DNA of 64,000 nucleotides from Pseudomonas abieticivorans. GTDB lineage: Bacteria > Pseudomonadota > Gammaproteobacteria > Pseudomonadales > Pseudomonadaceae. The stretch is taken from NCBI RefSeq assembly GCF_023509015.1, contig NZ_CP094975.1, positions 4,829,501 through 4,893,500 on the forward strand, in the 5' to 3' direction. Positions 56,190 to 64,000 of this stretch are shown here, piece by piece (the stretch's first letter is position 1; each line of letters opens with the position of its first letter). The notes below the pieces were generated by a model. That model was not told the DNA's origin, did not search any database, and saw only the letters and a program-made list of their open reading frames with translations. Made by a program: the position numbers and the translations under genes.

Positions 56190-59100
56190 GCGTGCGCTTT
56201 GAACGTGGCGTGAAATTCGCCTTGCTGGGGCTGCTGGCCCTGGTGGTGTTGGTGGTCGTGGGCATCGGTTGCGTGTTGGGTACCCCGGCGGGCAGCCGCT
56301 GGGCACTGGCCCAGGTGCCGGGCCTGCAGGTGGATAACTTCCAGGGCCGCCTGGCCGGGCACTGGAGCGCCGACCATGTGCTGTGGCAGCAGGACGACCT
56401 GCGCCTGGAGCTGCAAACCCCGGCCTTTGACTGGTCGCCGGGTTGCCTGTTGAAGATGACCCTGTGCATCGACCGCCTGGAAGTGGAGCAGATCCGCCTG
56501 CAGTTGCCGCCGTCCCAGGAGGCCTCCAACAGTGGCCCCATCAGCCTGCCGGATTTGAAACTGCCGGTGGCCATCCGCCTGGGGTCGGTATACGTCGGCA
56601 GTTTGCAGATCGACGGCACCGAGCAACTGCGCAGCCTCAACCTGGCCGCGCAATGGACGGCCCAAGGCATGCACATCGAGTCGTTGCACCTGCAACGCGA
56701 AGACCTGGCCCTGGACCTGAGCGGCACCCTGCAACCGGGGGGGCAATGGCCGCTGGCCGCGACCGCCCAGGTCAAGCTGCCCGCAGTGGGCGGCAAGGAA
56801 TGGGCGCTGGCCTTGAAGGTGGACGGCGATCTGCTCAAGACCCTCAAGCTGGACGGCCAGAGCAGCGGTTACCTGGACGGCCACCTGAGCGGCGAACTGC
56901 AACCTTTGGCCGACAACCTGCCGGCCCAAGTGCGCATCACTTCAGACAACTTCCAGCCCGACGCCAGCCTGCCGGACACCCTGCAGCTCAACCAGTTGCT
57001 GTTGACCGGGCAGGGCGACCTCAAGGCCGGCTATGTGCTGGCGGGGCAGGCCACCCTGCCGGCCGAGCAGGGGCCGATGAACCTGGCGCTCAAAGGCCGG
57101 GTCGACGCCAAGGGCGCGCTGATCGAGGCGCTGGACATCACCGCCAGCGACAGCCAAAGCGTCAAGCTGACCGGCAGCCTGGACTGGCAGCAAGGTGTTA
57201 GCGCCGACGCGAAACTGGCCTGGCTCGACTTCCCCTGGCACCGCCTGTACCCGGTGGTGCCGGAGCCAGAGTTCGCGGCACGGCAGTTCAATGCCGAAGT
57301 GTCTTACAAAGACGGCAAATACATCGGCAACTTCAACGGCGCCCTGGACGGCCCCGCCGGTGCTTTCACGCTGGGCAGCCCGTTCAGCGGCGACCTGGCC
57401 CAAGCGTTCTTGCCCCAACTGGAACTCAAGGCCGGGCAGGGCACTGCCAGCGGCCACTTGAACCTGAAGTTTGCCGACGGGATTGCCTGGGACACCGCCC
57501 TGGACCTGAGCAACCTCAATCCGGCGTTCTGGTTGGCCGAGTTGCCCGGCAACCTGGCCGGCCCCCTGCGCAGCAAAGGTGAGTTCAAAAACGAGCAATT
57601 GAGCGTGGACGCCGACCTCGACATCAAGGGCCGGTTGCGCGGCCAGCCTGCGGTGCTCAAGGCCCAGGCGCAAGGCGCGGGCGAGCGCTGGACCCTCGGC
57701 ACCCTGGACATCCACTTGGGCGACAACCGCATCAACGGCAGTGGCAGCCTGCAACAGCGCCTGGCCGGGCAAGTCGACATCAACCTGGCCCGCCTGGGCC
57801 AGCTGTGGCCCGGGCTGCAGGGGCAGGTCAAGGGCCGCCTGGACGTCGCCGGTAGCCTGAAGGCGCCGCAAGGTCAGCTCACGCTCAACGGCCAGCAACT
57901 GGCCATGGATGACAATCGCCTGCAGGCCCTTAAATTGGACGCCAGCCTGGACAGCGCCCAGCGCGGCAAGCTGGACTTGACCGGCAGTGGCATCCGCGCA
58001 GGCGACACGCAATTGGGCACGCTTGCGCTCAAGGGCCTGGGCGATATCAAGCGCCAGCAGTTGGACCTGAGCCTGAACGGGCCACAGCTGAAACTGGCGT
58101 TGGGCCTGGACGGCAACCTGGACAAGGGCAACTGGCGCGGCCGCCTGAACAGCGGCCAGGTGCAGGCCGGTGGCCAGGACTGGAAGCTGGGTGCACCGGC
58201 CAAGCTTGAGCGCCTGGCCGACGGGCGCATCAACTTTGCTGCCCACTGTTGGCAGTCTGGCCAGGCCAGCCTGTGCGGCGAGGATCAGCGCTTGGCCCCC
58301 GAGCCGCGTCTGCGCTGGCACCTCAAGCAGTTCCCGTTGGACAGCCTGGCGCAATGGCTGCCCAAGGATTTCGCCTGGCAGGGCAAGCTCAACGCCGACC
58401 TGCAACTGGATCTGCCCAAATCCGGGCCCAAGGGCGTGGTGCTGGTGGACGCCGGCAATGGCACCCTGCGCCTGCGCGAGAAGGGCCAGTGGGTGGACTT
58501 CAACTACGACACCCTGCGCCTGAGCAGCAACCTTGCGCCCAGCCGGGTCGACACCACGCTGGATTTCCATGGCGCCAAGCTGGGCACCTTGAAGGTCAAC
58601 ACGCGGATCAACCCGCTGGCACGCAACAAGCCGCTGTCCGGTGATTTCCAGCTGTCGGGCCTGGACCTGGCCGTGGCCCGACCCTTCGTGCCCATGGTGG
58701 AAAAAATCGAAGGCCGGCTCAACGGCAACGGCAGCCTGTCGGGCACCCTGCTGGCGCCACAAGTCAACGGTAAGGTGACCCTGAGCGACGGCCTGGTCGC
58801 CGGCGCCGAATTGCCCACCACCGTGCATGACCTGAACCTGCAAGCCCTGATCGCCGGGGAAAGCGTGCAATTGAGCGGCGGCTGGAAAAGCGGCGACGCA
58901 GGTGTAGGTTCGGTGGGTGGGCACATCGCCTGGGGCCAGGCACTGGCCGTGGACGTGAAGGTCTCCGGCACGCGCCTGCCGGTCAGCGTCGAGCCCTACG
59001 CGGCCCTGGAGGTTGCGCCCGACCTGACCATCAAGATGGACGGCGAGCGCCTGGCCATCGCCGGCAAGGTGCTGGTGCCCAAGGGCGCGATCACCGTGCG

Positions 59101-59872
59101 CGAGCTGCCGCCCTCAACGGTCAAGCTGTCGGACGACGCGGTGATCGTCGGCCACCAGACCCAAGAGGGCAACGCGCCGTTGGCGATGGCCATGGACATC
59201 AACGTCGAAGTGGGCCAGGACAAGCTCAGCTTCACCGGCTTCGGCCTGACCGCCAACCTGGCCGGCCACGTGCACATCGGCGACAACCTGGACACCCGCG
59301 GCGAGTTGAACCTTAACGACGGCCGCTACCGCGCCTACGGCCAGCGCCTGACCATTCGCCGGGCACGCCTGTTGTTCGCCGGCCCCATCGACCAGCCTTA
59401 CCTGGACATCGAAGCCATCCGCCAGACCGACGACGTGATCGCCGGCATTCGCCTGAGCGGCAGCGCCGAGCAGCCGACCACGGTGGTGTTCTCGGAACCG
59501 GCCATGAGCCAGGAGCAGGCCCTGTCCTACCTGGTGCTGGGCCGCCCGCTGAGCACCACCGGGGAAGACAACAACATGCTCGCCCAGGCGGCCTTGGGCC
59601 TGGGCCTGGCCGGCAGTTCAGGGATCACCGACAGCATGGCCAAAGACCTGGGCATCCAGGACTTCCAGTTGGACACCTCCGGCAGTGGCGACAGCACCAG
59701 TGTGGTCGCCAGCGGCAACTTGTCGGAGCGCTTGAGCCTGCGCTACGGGGTGGGGGTGTTCGAGCCGGCCAACACCATCGCGCTGCGCTACAAACTGAGC
59801 AAAAAGGTCTACCTGGAGGCGGCCGGGGGCGTGGCCAGTTCCCTGGATATCTTCTACAAGCGCGACTTCTGA
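56186..59872 (+). CDS. tamB: TamB, inner-membrane-anchored translocation/lipid-transport subunit
   Basis: 1228 residues. The start is GTG, overlapping the tamA stop. An N-terminal membrane anchor (FALLGLLALVVLVVVGIGCVLG) is followed by a very long beta-taco repeat region of alternating hydrophobic strands and the C-terminal DUF490 domain (~900-1228, ending FYKRDF), which docks to TamA. It spans the periplasm as an AsmA-like groove. Confidence 0.95.
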   Translation: MSVRFERGVKFALLGLLALVVLVVVGIGCVLGTPAGSRWALAQVPGLQVDNFQGRLAGHWSADHVLWQQDDLRLELQTPAFDWSPGCLLKMTLCIDRLEVEQIRLQLPPSQEASNSGPISLPDLKLPVAIRLGSVYVGSLQIDGTEQLRSLNLAAQWTAQGMHIESLHLQREDLALDLSGTLQPGGQWPLAATAQVKLPAVGGKEWALALKVDGDLLKTLKLDGQSSGYLDGHLSGELQPLADNLPAQVRITSDNFQPDASLPDTLQLNQLLLTGQGDLKAGYVLAGQATLPAEQGPMNLALKGRVDAKGALIEALDITASDSQSVKLTGSLDWQQGVSADAKLAWLDFPWHRLYPVVPEPEFAARQFNAEVSYKDGKYIGNFNGALDGPAGAFTLGSPFSGDLAQAFLPQLELKAGQGTASGHLNLKFADGIAWDTALDLSNLNPAFWLAELPGNLAGPLRSKGEFKNEQLSVDADLDIKGRLRGQPAVLKAQAQGAGERWTLGTLDIHLGDNRINGSGSLQQRLAGQVDINLARLGQLWPGLQGQVKGRLDVAGSLKAPQGQLTLNGQQLAMDDNRLQALKLDASLDSAQRGKLDLTGSGIRAGDTQLGTLALKGLGDIKRQQLDLSLNGPQLKLALGLDGNLDKGNWRGRLNSGQVQAGGQDWKLGAPAKLERLADGRINFAAHCWQSGQASLCGEDQRLAPEPRLRWHLKQFPLDSLAQWLPKDFAWQGKLNADLQLDLPKSGPKGVVLVDAGNGTLRLREKGQWVDFNYDTLRLSSNLAPSRVDTTLDFHGAKLGTLKVNTRINPLARNKPLSGDFQLSGLDLAVARPFVPMVEKIEGRLNGNGSLSGTLLAPQVNGKVTLSDGLVAGAELPTTVHDLNLQALIAGESVQLSGGWKSGDAGVGSVGGHIAWGQALAVDVKVSGTRLPVSVEPYAALEVAPDLTIKMDGERLAIAGKVLVPKGAITVRELPPSTVKLSDDAVIVGHQTQEGNAPLAMAMDINVEVGQDKLSFTGFGLTANLAGHVHIGDNLDTRGELNLNDGRYRAYGQRLTIRRARLLFAGPIDQPYLDIEAIRQTDDVIAGIRLSGSAEQPTTVVFSEPAMSQEQALSYLVLGRPLSTTGEDNNMLAQAALGLGLAGSSGITDSMAKDLGIQDFQLDTSGSGDSTSVVASGNLSERLSLRYGVGVFEPANTIALRYKLSKKVYLEAAGGVASSLDIFYKRDF

Positions 59873-59903
59873 TGCCCCAGGCGCTGCCCAGGCAGCGCCT
59901 GCC

Positions 59904-60632
59904 TCAGTGGTGGCAACAGCCTCCCGTGGCTGCGCCTTCGTACTGATCGTGCAGCTTGACCCAGTCCATGATCTGCTCTTCGTTGCGCCCCTTGGGCGTC
60001 AGGTCCAGGTAGTTGTAGGTGCCCACCAGGATATCCAGGCCACGCGCATAGGCCGAATAGGTATGGAATATCTCGCCTGCCGGGTTCTTGTAGAACACGC
60101 TCAGGCCGGGCATCTCGCCTTGGGCTGCCATCGGCTCGTAGTTGTAGGTCATGCTGCCTGAGGCCTTTTGCGCCTCGCTGGCAGCCACCTCGAAATCCTC
60201 GTCAAAGTCGCTGCGCCACGACGACACCCAGTCAAACTGCCAACCCATGCGCTGCTTGAACGCCAGCAGTTGCGCCAGCGGGGCATGGGACACGGCCACC
60301 AGCGCCACGTCGTGGTGGGCCAGGTGCTGGTTGGCGCCGTCCAGGTGGTCGGACAGGAACGAGCAGCCCGTGCAGCCCTGGTCCCAGTCCGGGGAATACA
60401 TGAAGTGGTAGACCACCAACTGGCTGCGCTCGCCGAACAGATCGGCCAGGTTCAGCGAGCCTTCGGGGCCCTGGAAGTGATAGGCCTTGTCCACTTTCAC
60501 CCACGGTAGCGCGCGGCGCTGGGCGCTCAAGCGGTCGCGCTCGCGGGTAAAGGCTTTTTCTTCTTCCAGGTGCTGTTTGCGTGCCGCCAACCATTGATCG
60601 CGCGACACGATTGCGTGTTGATCGATGTTCAT
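59904..60632 (-). CDS. DUF899 family thioredoxin-like protein
   Basis: 242 residues. AhpC/thioredoxin-fold protein of the DUF899 group: DWDQGCTGCSFLSDHLDG holds the CxxC pair and YNYLDLTPKGRNE is a family signature. Its role is unknown; a redox or peroxide function is possible. ATG 60632 is preferred to longer in-frame starts since MNIDQHAIVSRDQW is the usual beginning. The C-terminal Cys-Cys-His-His is unusual. Confidence 0.82.
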   Translation of the reverse strand: MNIDQHAIVSRDQWLAARKQHLEEEKAFTRERDRLSAQRRALPWVKVDKAYHFQGPEGSLNLADLFGERSQLVVYHFMYSPDWDQGCTGCSFLSDHLDGANQHLAHHDVALVAVSHAPLAQLLAFKQRMGWQFDWVSSWRSDFDEDFEVAASEAQKASGSMTYNYEPMAAQGEMPGLSVFYKNPAGEIFHTYSAYARGLDILVGTYNYLDLTPKGRNEEQIMDWVKLHDQYEGAATGGCCHH

Positions 60633-60759
60633 GAGGAGTACCGCCTTGTTTTTGTCCACCTCTTTTATAAACCCCCACGCGTCGTGCCAGCGTGCGCGCC
60701 GACGAGCAGCAGGGAGGCGGTGGCCGCAGGCATCTCGCGCATGAGTGGCTGAGGTGTCG

Positions 60760-61428
60760 TTACCGCGCGGGCTGGCTGATGGCCTGATCAATGGCCTGCC
60801 ACAGCCGTTCGTCGTTGAAATCGTCGATCACCAGGTGCGCGCCGGCGGCCAGCAAGGCTTCGCGGCTTTGACTGGTAGTCAGGGCCACGGTAAAAATACC
60901 GGCCTTGACTGCGGCCGTGAGGCCTGGGATCGAGTCTTCGAACGCCATGGCGTTTTCAGCCCGGGCACCCAGCCGCTCGAGGCCGGTGAGGTAGGGCAGT
61001 GGGTCGGGCTTGGCGCGTGCCAGCTCCTCGGCCACCACCACGTGCGGCAGGCGTGCCGAGAGGTTCAGGGCCTTGAGCATGTGGTCGGCATTGGCCCGCG
61101 GGGCATTGGTTACCACCACCATGCCCACCTGGTTCTGTTCGGCGAACGCCAGCAGGCGCAGCAGCCCGGGCAGGGGTTCCAGGTGCGTGGACAGCTGGCG
61201 AAAGCGCGCTTCCTTGCGGTCGGCAAACTCGACGTGCTGGGCCACCGAGCGGTCCGGGAACAGGTTGCGGCACATGTCTGGGTTGGCGCGGCCGCTGCAG
61301 TGTTTTTCGAAGTCTTCTTCGGTGAACGTGCGGCCTTCTTCCTGCATCAGCTGCTGCAGGGCAAGCAAGTGCAGGGTGTCGGTGTCGGTCAAAGTGCCAT
61401 CGAGGTCGAACAGCAAGGCGTTGAGCAT
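60760..61428 (-). CDS. HAD-superfamily phosphatase (beta-phosphoglucomutase-like)
   Basis: 222 residues. HAD motifs: I FDLDGTLTDTD, II VVVTNAPR, III K in RAKPDPLPY, IV AFEDSIPGL. Subclass I cap, like YqaB/GS1. It dephosphorylates small sugar phosphates; the exact substrate is unknown. It diverges from the EAL protein gene by 156 bp. Confidence 0.9.
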   Translation of the reverse strand: MLNALLFDLDGTLTDTDTLHLLALQQLMQEEGRTFTEEDFEKHCSGRANPDMCRNLFPDRSVAQHVEFADRKEARFRQLSTHLEPLPGLLRLLAFAEQNQVGMVVVTNAPRANADHMLKALNLSARLPHVVVAEELARAKPDPLPYLTGLERLGARAENAMAFEDSIPGLTAAVKAGIFTVALTTSQSREALLAAGAHLVIDDFNDERLWQAIDQAISQPAR

Positions 61429-61584
61429 GGAGAAGTCCCTGAAGGTTAAGGCCGCTGTATCGTATCAGCTGGGTCGGGCTGCGTCAGGCTGCCAGCGGCG
61501 CGACAATCAAGCTGGCGTTGGCGGGCGGTGCAGGGCAAAATCCCGGCTATCATTTTGCCAGTCGGTGCCGTTCGGGAGTCTGGT

Positions 61585-62898
61585 ATGCCGTATGAGAGTC
61601 GCAAGGTTGCACTGGGCATCGACCCGGTCAGCGGTTTGCCCAATCGCGAGCAATTTGCCGCGGACCTGCGCGACCTGCATGTGCACCATACCGGGGAGAC
61701 GCGGCAGTTGGTGCTGGTCGACCCCCTGGAGATGAGCTGGGCCCACGACATGACCCTGGCGTTGGGCCTGGCGCCGTTCGAGCGCTTGATCCGCTGCATT
61801 GCCCAACGTTTGTGCCGGTACCTTGAGGGGATCGCCCCGGTGTACCAGATTGGCGTGAAGCGGTTTGCCTTCCTGTTGCCGGAGCCTGTCGAGGGGTTTG
61901 ACGATTTTATCGAGACACTGGTCGCTACCCTGCGCCAACCCAGCCAGATCGAAGGCATTCCGGTGCGCCCCTCATTGCGCGCCGGCGCGGTGCGTTTCCA
62001 GGTGGATCGCGAGGCACTGGGCGATGTGTTGCGCAAAGCCATGTACGCCGTCGAGCAGGCTCAGCAGGGGCGCCAGCCTTGGGCGCTGTACGATGCGGTG
62101 CACGACAACGCCTACCGGCGCGCCTTCAACCTGATTTCCGATATTGGCCCGGCATTGGCGGGCGACCAGTTGAAGCTGGTGTTCCAACCGCGCTTTGCTA
62201 TCCCCGACGGCACCCAGGTCAGTGCCGAGGCCCTGATCCGTTGGAATCACCCACGCTTGGGGCCGATTTTCCCCGACGAGTTCATACCGGTGCTCGAGCG
62301 CAACGGGCTGATCCACGGCCTGACCCGTTGGGTGATCGAAACCGGGTTGCGCACCTTGGCCCAGTGGTCGCCGCAAACCGCTAGCAAGTTGTCGATCAAC
62401 CTGTCGCCGCACGATTTTGACGGCCATGACCTGTGTGGCTTGATCCAGCGCGCATGCGTGGCCCACGGCATCGAGCCCGACCGTTTGGAAGTGGAGATCA
62501 CCGAAGGCGAATGGTTGCGCTCCAACCCGCAGGTGTTGACCGAGCTTGCGCAATTGCGCGCGATGGGGGTGGACGTGGCCATCGATGACTTCGGCACCGG
62601 CTACAGCAATTTTTCGTACCTGCACCAGATCCCGGCCAACGTGGTGAAGCTGGACAAATCGTTGATCACCGACCTTGAGCACAACCCGCGCCACCAGATG
62701 ATCGCCCGTTCGGTGATCCAGTTGGCCCGCGAACTGGGTTACCGCACCGTGGCCGAGGGGGTGGAAACGTTCAAGTGCCTGCAATGGGTGCGCAGCTTCG
62801 GCTGCGACGAAGCCCAAGGCTACTTCTTTGCCCGGCCGATGCCCGAGCAGGCGTTCGTGGCGTGGAGCCGTGCGGCGCAGTTTCCGCTGGCCCACTGA
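61585..62898 (+). CDS. EAL-domain c-di-GMP phosphodiesterase with degenerate GGDEF
   Basis: 437 residues. The N-terminal ~165 residues have the GGDEF fold ([13 protein letters not shown], then [11 protein letters not shown]), but the GGDEF motif itself is lost. The C-terminal EAL domain has [31 protein letters not shown] and AEGVET, so all catalytic elements seem intact. It should hydrolyse c-di-GMP and favour motility. No membrane or PAS sensor segment is seen, so regulation may act through the dead GGDEF domain. ATG 61585 follows GGGAG. Confidence 0.9.
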   Translation: MPYESRKVALGIDPVSGLPNREQFAADLRDLHVHHTGETRQLVLVDPLEMSWAHDMTLALGLAPFERLIRCIAQRLCRYLEGIAPVYQIGVKRFAFLLPEPVEGFDDFIETLVATLRQPSQIEGIPVRPSLRAGAVRFQVDREALGDVLRKAMYAVEQAQQGRQPWALYDAVHDNAYRRAFNLISDIGPALAGDQLKLVFQPRFAIPDGTQVSAEALIRWNHPRLGPIFPDEFIPVLERNGLIHGLTRWVIETGLRTLAQWSPQTASKLSINLSPHDFDGHDLCGLIQRACVAHGIEPDRLEVEITEGEWLRSNPQVLTELAQLRAMGVDVAIDDFGTGYSNFSYLHQIPANVVKLDKSLITDLEHNPRHQMIARSVIQLARELGYRTVAEGVETFKCLQWVRSFGCDEAQGYFFARPMPEQAFVAWSRAAQFPLAH

Positions 62899-62909
62899 CG
62901 CCCCCCCCT

Positions 62910-62997
62910 TGTAGGAGCGGATTTATCCGCGAAAAGGCCGCCGCGGTGCATCAGGCATACCGCGTCGTGGCCTTCGCGGATGAATCCGCTCCTACAG
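62910..62997. repeat. REPIN, first of a tandem pair
   Basis: TGTAGGAGCGGATTTATCCGCG paired with CGCGGATGAATCCGCTCCTACA at its right end; putida-type REP family. Confidence 0.9.
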
Positions 62998-63012
62998 AGT
63001 GATACGTATGCC

Positions 63013-63100
63013 GGTAGGAGCGGATTTATCCGCGAAGAAAGCGGCGCGGTGTGTCGATGCTCCGCGGTGTGGCTTTCGCGGATGAATCCGCTCCTACAAG
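63013..63100. repeat. REPIN, second of a tandem pair
   Basis: Same family and length as the element at 62910, 15 bp after it; the loops differ in sequence. Together they fill the 62899-63110 spacer between converging genes. Confidence 0.9.
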
Positions 63101-63110
63101 GGGCAATCCG

Positions 63111-64000
63111 TTAGAACGCGTACTCGACCGCCAAGCGATTCTGCCAGTAATCCTTCTCTTGCCCCGGCTGGCTTTGCAGGCCGATGAAGTCTGCCACGCT
63201 CAGGCCCTTGAGGTTGCCGCCGAATTTGTAGATGGCAAACGCCAGGTACTCGGACTGGTTGATGCTCGATGCACTGGCGCTGGCCTTAAGGTCCATGAAC
63301 GAGTAACGGCCGCCCACGAACAGGTTGTCGCGCAATGCGCCGTTGACGTCGAAGGCATAGGCATTGCCGGCGCCCAGGTCTTGGGTGCTGGTGAGGAACG
63401 GCTGGGCGAACAGGGGGCCGGAGCTGACGTTGTGGGCATAAGGGGTGACCAGTGCGCCATTGAGGTAGCTGTCTTTATCCGGCTCGATGCGGTCATACCC
63501 CAGGCTTGCCGTCAGCGAGTTGTGCTTGACGCCCAGTTGCAGGCCGTAGACACGGCTGTGCACCTCCCCGAGCAGTTCACGGCCATCGCCGTTTTCATGG
63601 AACGCCTGCACGCCAATGAACGGTTTGATCACCCCCTCGCGCTGGCTCAGTTGCGCTTCCACGTAGCTCAACTTGGCGTAGTCCTCGTAGTCGAACTGCC
63701 AGGCCTTGGCCTTCAACTGCGCAGTGCCCAGGTTCAGGCTGCGCCCGCCACCCACGCCCCAGAAGCCGTCGGTCTCTTGGTCATCAAGCCCTGAATACGC
63801 GTCGAAGTGGCTGTTGTAGGTGGTTTGCTTTTTGAACGAGTCGTCGATATAGGATTTGTAGCGATACATGCGCAGGGCGCTGAGAAAGTTGTCGTCGTCG
63901 CCGTAGTGCGCGTACACGCCCTGGAACAGTTGCGTGGCGATCCGCCAGTCGTAGGTGGAGGCAAAGGGCACGTCCAGTTCCTGGTTGCCGGCGACGATCT
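63111..64000 (-). CDS. OprD-like outer-membrane porin (partial, N-terminus beyond window)
   Basis: The last ~296 residues are present; the frame stays open to the right edge. Alternating amphipathic strands, turns rich in Asp/Asn, and a final Phe (LAVEYAF) mark a C-terminal barrel. Segments such as TYDWRIATQLFQGVYAHYGDDDNF resemble the OprD family of specific porins in Pseudomonas. The solute cannot be judged from this part. Confidence 0.7.
   Translation of the reverse strand, partial: IVAGNQELDVPFASTYDWRIATQLFQGVYAHYGDDDNFLSALRMYRYKSYIDDSFKKQTTYNSHFDAYSGLDDQETDGFWGVGGGRSLNLGTAQLKAKAWQFDYEDYAKLSYVEAQLSQREGVIKPFIGVQAFHENGDGRELLGEVHSRVYGLQLGVKHNSLTASLGYDRIEPDKDSYLNGALVTPYAHNVSSGPLFAQPFLTSTQDLGAGNAYAFDVNGALRDNLFVGGRYSFMDLKASASASSINQSEYLAFAIYKFGGNLKGLSVADFIGLQSQPGQEKDYWQNRLAVEYAF

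Noticed and set aside
56942..58924. 660-codon minus-strand frame opposite tamB
   Set aside because: tamB is unequivocal; the antisense product is a compositional by-product.
1..64000. CRISPR arrays, tRNA/rRNA genes, transposases, phage genes
   Set aside because: None found; the repeated sequences are REPINs, the tandem duplication and regulatory sites.

Overview
This window is chromosomal DNA of a fluorescent-type Pseudomonas (putida/fluorescens lineage). The coding regions are dense and GC-rich. Two families of Pseudomonas REP/REPIN palindromes lie between genes. Recognisable loci include a complete arn lipid A modification operon, tamAB, mvaB next to a LiuR-type regulator, xthA and an OprD-like porin.

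Region 1 (1-18041) is a catabolic island. It holds the end of an ABC-type binding protein, a GMC flavoprotein, a histidinol-dehydrogenase-like oxidoreductase, two divergent regulators, a hipBA-type pair, an Fe-dependent alcohol dehydrogenase with an MmsA/IolA-like aldehyde dehydrogenase, an MFS importer, a TIM-barrel epimerase-like protein, a Gfo/Idh/MocA dehydrogenase, a second GMC flavoprotein, a ThDP lyase-like enzyme and a cupin-like protein. Three transcription units in it start with a virtually identical 66-bp promoter module: tandem TGCGTC repeats, then TGCGAAATTGAG, then a -35/-10 pair with exactly 17 bp spacing. The island therefore looks like one regulon. The enzyme set resembles inositol or 3-keto-glycoside catabolism, but the substrate is not known. 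A 295-bp tandem duplication sits between two converging genes of this island.

Region 2 (18042-21858) is a complete rhlA-rhlB-rhlR-rhlI set in the P. aeruginosa order. A perfect lux-type box (CT-N12-AG) lies upstream of rhlA. This predicts quorum-controlled production of HAA and mono-rhamnolipid; no rhlC is in the window.

Region 3 (21892-25819) is an uncharacterised three-gene envelope operon: an OmpA lipoprotein, a five-helix membrane protein and a secreted von Willebrand-like protein. Region 4 (26128-34903) is arnBCADTEF-ugd, translationally coupled, for aminoarabinose modification of lipid A. Region 5 (35346-37193) is a TPR protein / ECF sigma / anti-sigma unit. Region 6 (37403-42307) is an AraC regulator plus a tripartite NodT-EmrA-EmrB type efflux pump.

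Region 7 (42308-51240) holds a 570-bp T-rich gap, mvaB with a LiuR-like regulator, a 1524-residue toxin-like protein, and a LysR regulator divergent from an acyl-CoA dehydrogenase. Region 8 (51234-64000) holds a PstS-OmpA fusion protein, exonuclease III, a GNAT protein, tamA-tamB, a DUF899 protein, a HAD phosphatase, an EAL protein, two tandem REPINs and the 3' part of a porin gene. No tRNA, rRNA, CRISPR array, transposase or prophage gene was seen.
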